Assembly (NCBI GenBank): GCA_038731605.1
Contig: JAVYQP010000017.1
Span: 1-5,499, forward strand
Length of the DNA: 5,499 nucleotides
Origin: WYZ-LMO2 sp038731605
GTDB taxonomy: Archaea; Halobacteriota; Archaeoglobi; Archaeoglobales; Archaeoglobaceae
Direction: 5' to 3'
Under the pieces are notes generated by a model. The model was not told the origin of the DNA and did no database searches. It was given only the letters and a program-made list of their open reading frames with translations. Positions within the stretch are counted from its first letter, which is position 1, and every line of letters starts with the position of its first letter. This document shows positions 1 to 5,082 of the stretch, in pieces. The translations under genes were made by a program, and so were the position numbers.

Positions 1-188
1 TCGCGCTGAAGCCCGAGTATAAAGGGAAGGTTAGCGAGGAGGAGATAATAAAGTTCTGCAAGGAAAGGCTTGCGGCCTACAAAGTTCCGAAGATAATCGA
101 GTTCCGTGACGAACTGCCGAAGACGCTTGTGGGTAAAATCCTGAGGAGGGCTTTGAGGGAGGAAGCTAAAAAGCACGGAAAGGCTTAG
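1..188 (+). CDS. Acyl-CoA synthetase (AMP-forming), C-terminal end only
   Basis: This is the last 61 codons of an adenylate-forming enzyme; the 5' part lies outside the window, and the reading frame begins at base 3 and ends at TAG 186-188. The fragment matches the small C-terminal AMP-binding subdomain of FadD-type fatty-acid:CoA ligases. It has an acidic helix (SEEEIIKFCKERL), the conserved AAYKVPK strand, and the A10 motif PKTLVGKILRR, whose lysine (GK, residue 45 of the fragment) is the family's catalytic adenylation lysine. The enzyme would activate a carboxylic acid with ATP to an acyl-AMP and then an acyl-CoA in the cytoplasm. Substrate chain length cannot be judged from this piece. 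The end is intact, with the short tail usual for the family. It converges on coaD and the stop codons overlap (TTAG), leaving no intergenic space. The family call is firm; long-chain specificity is a guess based on resemblance to archaeal FadD tails. Confidence 0.9.
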   Translation, partial: ALKPEYKGKVSEEEIIKFCKERLAAYKVPKIIEFRDELPKTLVGKILRRALREEAKKHGKA

Positions 189-631
189 ATTATCCTCCCA
201 TATCTGTCGATCTCCCCTCTTTTTATCCTCGTAGACGATATCGGTTTTCCGTCTTCCGCAAGAACCCAGTCGACCTTGACTATCTTTATCTCCTTTTTTC
301 CGATCTCCAAACGCTTTTCGTTTATCTTCAACGCCATTTCATAGGTTTCAGGCGAGACGACGATTGCATCAAAGTCAACTTCGAGCGTTTTGCCGAATGG
401 GCTCGTTATCATGACAATCTCAGGCTCGAAGCCGTATTTGCGGAGAACAAACTGGCGAACGTTCTCCGCCCTAACCTGAAATGGCAGAACACAACGGACT
501 CTTTTTCTCGCCATTTCGTCGCTTGTAATTCCGATAGTGATGTTTTTCCCTCCGAGTTTAACCGCAGTCTCTATTAGCCTTTTGTGACCCTCGTGCAGGG
601 GTTCAAACGTCCCTCCAAGTGCGACTTTCAC
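185..631 (-). CDS. coaD: Phosphopantetheine adenylyltransferase (archaeal CoaD type)
   Basis: This 148-aa protein is a cytidylyltransferase-superfamily enzyme that transfers AMP from ATP to 4'-phosphopantetheine, giving dephospho-CoA, the penultimate step of CoA synthesis. It opens directly with the nucleotide-binding motif GGTFEPLHEGH (residues 6-16), which contains the HxGH signature (HEGH). Near the C-terminus it has the second signature ISSTRI, which contacts ATP phosphates. The length fits archaeal PPATs (about 150-160 aa), which differ from bacterial CoaD but belong to the same superfamily. The start is GTG at 629-631, because the first beta strand (KVALGGTF) follows immediately. A Shine-Dalgarno-like GAGGT sits three bases upstream (635-639). 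The gene is divergent from the winged-helix regulator and convergent with the acyl-CoA synthetase, overlapping it by 4 bp. Its product supplies the cofactor used by the two acyl-CoA enzymes in this window, but co-regulation is not shown. Confidence 0.93.
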   Translation of the reverse strand: MKVALGGTFEPLHEGHKRLIETAVKLGGKNITIGITSDEMARKRVRCVLPFQVRAENVRQFVLRKYGFEPEIVMITSPFGKTLEVDFDAIVVSPETYEMALKINEKRLEIGKKEIKIVKVDWVLAEDGKPISSTRIKRGEIDRYGRII

Positions 632-635
632 AAAA

Positions 636-651
636 CCTCGCCTAAGTGAGG
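636..651. repeat. Imperfect inverted repeat over the coaD ribosome-binding site
   Basis: CCTCGC (636-641) and GTGAGG (646-651) form inverted arms around CTAA, with five of six positions complementary. The left arm contains the complement of the coaD Shine-Dalgarno. The element could be a protein-binding site in the divergent promoter region or a leader hairpin masking ribosome access, but it is short enough to be chance. Confidence 0.3.
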
Positions 652-675
652 AATAAAAATTTTCTCGAAACCGAA

Positions 676-690
676 GCGAAAGTTTAAAAA
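676..690 (+). promoter_or_regulatory. BRE/TATA promoter of the winged-helix regulator gene
   Basis: A purine-rich BRE-like GCGAAAG (676-682) is followed directly by an A/T-rich TATA box TTTAAAAA (683-690). The box centre is about 25 bases before the A of the ATG at 712. Archaeal transcription usually starts about 25 bases downstream of the TATA centre, so the transcript probably begins at or beside the start codon. No Shine-Dalgarno is visible in the intervening sequence, which fits a leaderless mRNA. TTTAAA is palindromic and could also serve coaD in the opposite direction, giving a leader of roughly 28 nt. Confidence 0.65.
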
Positions 691-711
691 AGTAACTCGG
701 AAAAAAGTGTT

Positions 712-1092
712 ATGGAGTTCAAGTGCGATGAGCACCTAAAGTGCACGCTGAAGTGTGCCTTCGATATCACGTGCTTCGACATGGAAGTCTACACCACGCT
801 CTTGAAAAAAAGCCCAGCAACAGTTGAGGATCTCGCCGAACTGCTCGGAAAGGACAAGAGCACAGTATACAAGTCACTTCAAAAGTTACTCGAAAAAGGT
901 CTTGTGGAGAGAGACTATCGCATTTTGAGATCTGGCGGTTACAGATACCTCTACAAACCCATTCCATTCGAGGAGTTTAAGGCGAAGATGATGAAAGCGA
1001 TGGAGCAGTGGGCAAAGTCGCTAACCGAGTTCATCAAGGTAGCTGAGAGTTTCGAGAAGGAGGAAGTCGAGAAGCTGATCACTGTGAAGTGA
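712..1092 (+). CDS. TrmB-like winged-helix transcriptional regulator with a Cys-rich N-terminus
   Basis: This 126-aa cytoplasmic protein is a probable DNA-binding regulator. Residues about 23-82 form a winged helix: a first helix (MEVYTTLLKK), a second (VEDLAELLG, 38-46), a recognition helix beginning KSTVYKSLQKLL (49-60), and a Tyr-rich wing (about 66-82). The pattern resembles TrmB/MarR-like archaeal regulators. Residues about 86-121 are a charged, probably coiled-coil helix suited to dimerisation. There is no sugar-binding or other large effector domain, so this is a short member. The N-terminal 22 residues hold Cys5, Cys11, Cys15 and Cys21 plus His8, a spacing suggestive of metal, Fe-S or thiol-redox sensing; that role is inferred. 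The ATG at 712 is preferred over the internal ATG at 781 because the TATA box fits it and the Cys cluster lies in between. It converges with the histidine kinase gene and overlaps it by 14 bp. Its target genes are unknown; autoregulation and control of coaD are possible. Confidence 0.83.
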   Translation: MEFKCDEHLKCTLKCAFDITCFDMEVYTTLLKKSPATVEDLAELLGKDKSTVYKSLQKLLEKGLVERDYRILRSGGYRYLYKPIPFEEFKAKMMKAMEQWAKSLTEFIKVAESFEKEEVEKLITVK

Positions 1093-1094
1093 TC
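1077..1094. repeat. Perfect hairpin spanning two overlapping convergent stop codons
   Basis: GATCACT (1077-1083) and AGTGATC (1088-1094) are exact inverted repeats around the four bases GTGA. In the rightward transcript the loop reads GUGA, a GNRA-type tetraloop. The TGA stop of the regulator (1090-1092) lies in the right arm and the TGA stop of the kinase (1079-1081) lies in the left arm. The hairpin could mark or stabilise the 3' end of either mRNA, or act as a two-way terminator. No U-rich tract follows closely on either strand, and archaeal termination depends mainly on such tracts, so the function is uncertain. Confidence 0.55.
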
Positions 1095-2044
1095 TCTGCC
1101 AAGGGTAGAAGAATCTCAAAAATTGCCCCTTTTGGCTTGTTGTCTTTCACCCTTATTTCTCCTCCCATGTAGTTGACGAGCCATTTGGCTATAAAAAGCC
1201 CCATTCCTGTGCCCTTGCCCGTTGTGAATCCTCGTTCAAAAATCTTGGTTTTTAGCTCGTCTGGAATTCCAATACCGTCGTCAATGACTCGAATTACTCC
1301 AAAGTTACCATCCCTAAGGGTTTCGACGACCACTTTGCTACAGTTGCTGTGAACAAATGCGTTCTCGACGATGTTGTTCACCGCAATCCTAAGCGCTTCG
1401 TTTGCAAACACGAACACGTCTTGCGTTTTCAGTTCAACTTCATAAACCTCCTTGACCTCTCTCGCAATCGATGCGAGGTTGAGCCTTTTCTTCTCACCAA
1501 AAGCAAGCTCAAGCCCACGTAGCTCCGAAAGAAGTTTTGTTATGGATTCAAGCTTCCTCAACGCAAGTTCCTTTAGCTCACCTTCAGCGCTTTCGACAAA
1601 GGCGATCACCGGCGTCAGAGCATTCGCAATATCGTGTCTAAGAACACTGTTCAGAACCGATAGATACTCGTTTCTTCTTCTAAGCTCCTCTTCGAGCCTC
1701 TTCATCCTCGTCACATCTATCCAGCACCCGAGAGCGTAAACTTCTTCTCCCATCTCTATGGGAGCGCTAAAGCCCCAGGCACATCTGAGTTTACCTTGTT
1801 TCGTCACGTATCGTGACTCGTAGAAAACAGTCTCCCCGCTAAGAACCCTGTTCATAATCTCCCTGACTTTTTCCCTGTCGTCTTCATAAACGAGCCATGT
1901 AATGTCTTTTAGACTGTAAAGTTCTTCTTTCGAATACCCAGTCGCTTTTTCTACGATCTCGTTCACGTATACGATTTTCCCGTTCCTGTCGTGCACGTAG
2001 ATGCCAGCGAGCGCCTTTTCTACGATTTTCTGCCAGTCGATCAC
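1079..2044 (-). CDS. Soluble PAS-domain sensor histidine kinase
   Basis: This 321-aa protein should autophosphorylate on a histidine in response to a signal sensed by a PAS domain. Residues about 4-115 form the PAS/PAC region (AGIYVHDRNGKIVYVN, then an ATGYSKEEL stretch, ending CWIDVTRMKRLEEEL). A coiled-coil linker (about 114-130) leads to the H-box VLRHDIANALTP with His137. The ATPase domain has an N box (NNIVENA, 223-229), a G1 box (DDGIGIP, 255-261) and a G2 box (GKGTGMGL, 276-283), so all catalytic motifs look intact. No membrane segment or signal peptide is seen, so it acts in the cytoplasm. The start is GTG 2042-2044, the only plausible start after an in-frame stop at 2057-2059; a weak GGAAG lies upstream. 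No response regulator gene is in the window, making it an orphan here. It is divergent from the CaiB-family gene with an approximately 99-bp shared control region. The ligand and phosphotransfer partner are unknown. Confidence 0.93.
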   Translation of the reverse strand: MIDWQKIVEKALAGIYVHDRNGKIVYVNEIVEKATGYSKEELYSLKDITWLVYEDDREKVREIMNRVLSGETVFYESRYVTKQGKLRCAWGFSAPIEMGEEVYALGCWIDVTRMKRLEEELRRRNEYLSVLNSVLRHDIANALTPVIAFVESAEGELKELALRKLESITKLLSELRGLELAFGEKKRLNLASIAREVKEVYEVELKTQDVFVFANEALRIAVNNIVENAFVHSNCSKVVVETLRDGNFGVIRVIDDGIGIPDELKTKIFERGFTTGKGTGMGLFIAKWLVNYMGGEIRVKDNKPKGAIFEILLPLAEITSQ

Positions 2045-2069
2045 ATCGATTCTTCCTTACAAGAAACAC

Positions 2070-2087
2070 CTATAAATCGCTTTCGCT
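2070..2087 (-). promoter_or_regulatory. BRE/TATA promoter of the histidine kinase gene
   Basis: Read leftward, AGCGAAAG (2087-2080) is followed two bases later by the TATA-like ATTTATAG (2077-2070). The box lies about 29 bases from the GTG start at 2044, predicting a transcript with only a few leader bases. The 8-base AGCGAAAG element also precedes the TATA box of the regulator gene (675-682), probably as the TFB-recognition element. Confidence 0.6.
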
Positions 2088-2135
2088 AAGCTAAACCATA
2101 GCAGTCATAGCGACCTTTATAAACCGGCTAAGCTA
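2085..2135. repeat. Paired 9-bp direct repeats flanking the divergent promoters (candidate operator)
   Basis: GCTAAGCTA occurs exactly at 2085-2093 and again at 2127-2135, with start points 42 bp apart, about four DNA turns. The left copy touches the BRE of the kinase promoter. The right copy lies between the TATA box and the predicted start of the CaiB-family transcript. Between them CATAGC is repeated at 2097-2102 and 2106-2111, so the whole stretch is rich in GCTA/TAGC words. This arrangement suits a regulator binding both sites on the same DNA face and controlling both genes, but no binder is identified. Confidence 0.45.
2116..2123 (+). promoter_or_regulatory. TATA box of the CaiB-family gene
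   Basis: TTTATAAA, a textbook archaeal TATA box, is centred about 25 bases before the ATG at 2144. There is no Shine-Dalgarno between them (the sequence reads GATCTCTATG), so a leaderless transcript is expected. The preceding AGCGACC could be a weak BRE. Confidence 0.7.
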
Positions 2136-2143
2136 CGATCTCT

Positions 2144-3124
2144 ATGCTCGACGCAAAAGTTTTGGAGGTTGCGTTCTACTATCCTGCGCCTTTCTGCACT
2201 CGCATCCTTGCCTCGCTTGGTGCTGAAGTCGTGAAGATCGAGCCCCCCTATGGTGATCCCGCAAGAGCCCTTGGGGAGATATTTGCGGTTTTTAACCTCG
2301 GTAAAAAAATAGTCCAGCTCGACCTTAAAACGGAAGAGGGAAAAGCGAAGTTCTTGGAGATGGCTGAAAAAGCCGATGTGATCGTCGAAGGCTTGCGCCC
2401 AGGGACCGTGAAAAAGCTCGGAATAGATTACGAGACGATTTCAAAGATAAACCCGGGGATAATATACTGCTCGATCTCAGCATTTGGGCAGAGGAATAGG
2501 TTTTCACGCTTTCCAGCACACGACGTGAACATCCTCGGGCTTACGGGAATCCTCGGGATCTGCGGTAAAGGCTCGCTTTCAGATCCGAACATCCAGCTCG
2601 CAGACTTTGCTTCGTCGCTCGTGGCGGTCATTGCAATTCTATCTGCGCTGATCGAAAGAGACAGAACAGGAGTCGGAAAGAGAATCGACGTGAGCATGCT
2701 GAGGTCTGCGATGTTTGCAGTCCCGATCCATCTAACTTCGATCCTCAACGGGCTTGGAATGTTGTCTGCGCTTACTAAAAACCCGGGATACGGGATTTAC
2801 AAAACTAAAGACGGCTACATAACCCTTGGTATCGTTGCAGAAGAGCACTTTTGGCGAAGGCTCTGCGAAACGCTCGGAGTTCCGAGTATTAGCTTGATCG
2901 ATGCGATCAATCGCTACGAAGTAGTTAGAGACGAAATCGCCAAAAAACTCGAGAGTTTGACCACAAAGGAAGCCATAGAAAAGCTGAGATTTGCAGATAT
3001 TCCAGCGTTCGAAGTCTACAACGCTTTGGAGATCGAGAAGCTCGAAGAGGCGATTGGCGAAAAGCTCATAGAGGAGATCGAGTTCCAAGGGAAGAAAATA
3101 AAAGTCTTAAAGTTCCCCTGGTAG
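2144..3124 (+). CDS. CaiB/BaiF family (class III) CoA-transferase or alpha-methylacyl-CoA racemase-like protein
   Basis: This 326-aa protein belongs to the family III CoA-transferases, which form interlocked dimers in the cytoplasm. The N-terminus KVLEVAFYYPAPFCTRIL followed by LGAEVVKIEPP is the family's opening fold and fixes the ATG start. Later landmarks are PGTVKKLGIDY (86-96), the HDVN motif with His126, LADFASS with Asp154, RTGVGKRIDVSM (174-185), and a YKTKDGYITLG segment followed by Glu233-Glu234. In alpha-methylacyl-CoA racemase the catalytic pair is His126/Asp156 with a supporting Glu; the matching His, Asp and Glu here favour racemase-type alpha-proton chemistry. In true CoA-transferases the equivalent Asp instead carries the acyl or CoA group, so either reaction is possible. 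At 326 aa it is shorter than the usual 360-430. It is divergent from the kinase and converges with the T2SF gene across a 2-bp gap. The nearby acyl-CoA synthetase suggests a role in fatty-acid or branched acyl-CoA metabolism. Confidence 0.9.
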   Translation: MLDAKVLEVAFYYPAPFCTRILASLGAEVVKIEPPYGDPARALGEIFAVFNLGKKIVQLDLKTEEGKAKFLEMAEKADVIVEGLRPGTVKKLGIDYETISKINPGIIYCSISAFGQRNRFSRFPAHDVNILGLTGILGICGKGSLSDPNIQLADFASSLVAVIAILSALIERDRTGVGKRIDVSMLRSAMFAVPIHLTSILNGLGMLSALTKNPGYGIYKTKDGYITLGIVAEEHFWRRLCETLGVPSISLIDAINRYEVVRDEIAKKLESLTTKEAIEKLRFADIPAFEVYNALEIEKLEEAIGEKLIEEIEFQGKKIKVLKFPW

Positions 3125-3126
3125 CG

Positions 3127-5082
3127 TTAGATAACCCTAAACCCGAACATCACGCTGAAGCCAACGTAGGCGATCAGAACCATTATCAGCGCATGCTTTG
3201 CTCCGGCGGAAACGCTCCCCTCGCCCATAACCCCCGCAAGGATACCGCCGAAGAGCCCTTGGAATATCGCCGCATGCATGAAGGCGTTCCTATAGGTTAT
3301 TACATCCACGCTTTTCAGAATTGCAAGGCTTCCGCCGGTGCTTTGGACTCTCATCGCCGCTTCCGCCAACGTGGAGAGAAAAGTGGATGCGATGACATAA
3401 ACGATCCCTATGAAGACGAAGAAGGCTATGTAGATTATTATCACGTATGAGAACATGCTCGTCGCCCTCTCTCTGCGGAGCAGTTCAGCGCTCGAAGCGT
3501 CTTTCGCTGAAGTTGTAAGCACGTCGGTGACATTGCCCGTTGACTTCAACGACTCGTTCAGCAGGGTGATAGTTCTCGAGATCTCAAAGATTCTGAGACG
3601 GTTTGCGAATCTTATCAGCGCATCACCTAAGCTAACGCCCCATTCCAAGTTCGCCTTCATTTTCTCGATCTCCTTCCTCATTGGACTCGTGTCACTTTTT
3701 GCCAACATCGTTATAGCCCTGTAGATCGACATTCCGCTTTCGTTCGCCGAAGCGAGCTTGTTCAGGAAAATTGGCGTTAAACGCATGTAAACCTTGATCT
3801 TTCTCCTACCCAACTCGTAGAACAGCGCAAAAGGCGCAAGGACGATTATTATCGAGATGAAGATGTAGTCGTCTACGCTGAAGAACCAGTATTTGAAGTC
3901 CATCCCAAGGATGTAGGGATTTGTTGCGAAGCCATAGATCGTGAAAACAATCGCAACTGGCACCGAAACCGCAAAGGAGTAGTGGGGATTGTCCATCAAA
4001 AGCTTAAATGGGTTTCTCAGCTTCTTTTTGACATTTCTCATCCATATCTTCCTCTTCAGCTCTTTTGCCTTCTCTACTTCGAGATCCTTGGCTCTCGGAA
4101 CATAGACGTATCTCTCCCTCAACAATGGTGCCTTTCCTACTTCGCTGGGACTAAGAAGTTTTATCAGAACCGCAAACATGAAAGAGCCAATTGGGATGAC
4201 GAGGTAGATGATCGAGAATATCGCCACATCGTTCGGTTGTCCAATAACCGACATAACCGTCTGGATTATTATCAGGAAGAGCGGACCCGCAACCAAAGCG
4301 GTGACGTAGGTTTCCGCCATCAGCGAGAGAAACTCGATGAAGTTCTTTTGGTCTTGCCTCGCTCTCTCAAAGTAGAACTCCGCCCTCTCTTCGAAATACT
4401 TCGTCACATCTCCACCGCTGTCTATTATCGTGACGAGCCCATGCAAAAAGTCTCGCCAGTTCTGCGACGGTGAAACCTCGATGGCGTTCACAATCGCAGT
4501 TCTTATGTCCTTCCCAAGCCCCTCGACTTCCCAGAGAATTCGAGACGCCTCCTTGGAAATTTCTCCGTAAACTTCGTAGTTTTCGGAAAGAGACTTGAAA
4601 ATCTGGACGAGGTTCATCCCTCCTCTGCTCAACGAGAGCATAAAAGTTATCGCAGCTGGCAAAGAGCGATCCATCTTGCTCTTTCTATCGCTTATGACCG
4701 TCGCTGGGTAGATTGCAAACAGGAAGTTCCCCAGGTAGTAGAGAGCCAAGGTTAGCCCGATCGCAATTATTCCAGCGTAAACGAACGGGCGGTAGAATTT
4801 CCAGGCACTTGCCATGGGTTCGGGCAACGCAACTTCGAAGAACGGGGGTAGCTCGATGAACGAGACGATTATGTAGGCGATTATCAGCCCAAGGATCGCA
4901 CCCACGATACCAAAGAGCAACGAGAACATTCTCGAGGTGGCGATATACATCTCTGGGGGCATTGAAATCATCGCTTTCTTCAAATCTCTCTCGAGCTCGT
5001 AATACTTCTCCTTCTTCTTCTCAATGTCCTTTGCAAAGAGCTTAAAACCCAAATAAGTTAGAGAATTTGCGTTCTTAAACAT
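3127..5082 (-). CDS. Archaeal TadC/ArlJ-like type II secretion system F-domain membrane protein
   Basis: This 651-aa polytopic protein is the likely membrane platform on which a GspE-type ATPase acts to assemble or extrude pilin-like subunits. Two T2SF domains are visible: the first at about 137-275 (LPAAITFMLSLSRGGMNL, then WRDFLHGLVTIIDSGGDV) and the second at about 435-565 (LTPIFLNKLASANESGMS, then LNESLKSTGNVTDVL). Hydrophobic segments appear near 52-76, 99-124, 260-280, 286-308, 370-388, 406-422, 543-567, 598-620 and 630-649, about nine in all. A basic cytoplasmic linker (about 311-365) separates the halves. The N-terminus (10-40) is a charged helix without a signal peptide. It is longer than typical ArlJ (about 550 aa), so a TadC/adhesion-pilus role is favoured over the archaellum, though not proven. 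The ATG overlaps the ATPase stop (ATGTTTAA) with GGTGGGAG just upstream, implying translational coupling. No pilin genes are visible here. Confidence 0.9.
   Translation of the reverse strand: MFKNANSLTYLGFKLFAKDIEKKKEKYYELERDLKKAMISMPPEMYIATSRMFSLLFGIVGAILGLIIAYIIVSFIELPPFFEVALPEPMASAWKFYRPFVYAGIIAIGLTLALYYLGNFLFAIYPATVISDRKSKMDRSLPAAITFMLSLSRGGMNLVQIFKSLSENYEVYGEISKEASRILWEVEGLGKDIRTAIVNAIEVSPSQNWRDFLHGLVTIIDSGGDVTKYFEERAEFYFERARQDQKNFIEFLSLMAETYVTALVAGPLFLIIIQTVMSVIGQPNDVAIFSIIYLVIPIGSFMFAVLIKLLSPSEVGKAPLLRERYVYVPRAKDLEVEKAKELKRKIWMRNVKKKLRNPFKLLMDNPHYSFAVSVPVAIVFTIYGFATNPYILGMDFKYWFFSVDDYIFISIIIVLAPFALFYELGRRKIKVYMRLTPIFLNKLASANESGMSIYRAITMLAKSDTSPMRKEIEKMKANLEWGVSLGDALIRFANRLRIFEISRTITLLNESLKSTGNVTDVLTTSAKDASSAELLRRERATSMFSYVIIIYIAFFVFIGIVYVIASTFLSTLAEAAMRVQSTGGSLAILKSVDVITYRNAFMHAAIFQGLFGGILAGVMGEGSVSAGAKHALIMVLIAYVGFSVMFGFRVI

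Noticed and set aside
666..680. Three CGAA words in tandem upstream of the regulator
   Set aside because: They are very short and unevenly spaced; the last one is explained by the BRE.
1452..1739. 95-codon Ser-rich open frame on the + strand
   Set aside because: It is antisense to the kinase PAS/H-box region; the Ser-rich composition is the usual shadow of Glu/Arg-rich coding on the other strand.
3982..4473. 163-codon open frame on the + strand
   Set aside because: It lies wholly within the T2SF gene on the other strand, shows no recognisable domain, and the opposite frame has clear family motifs.
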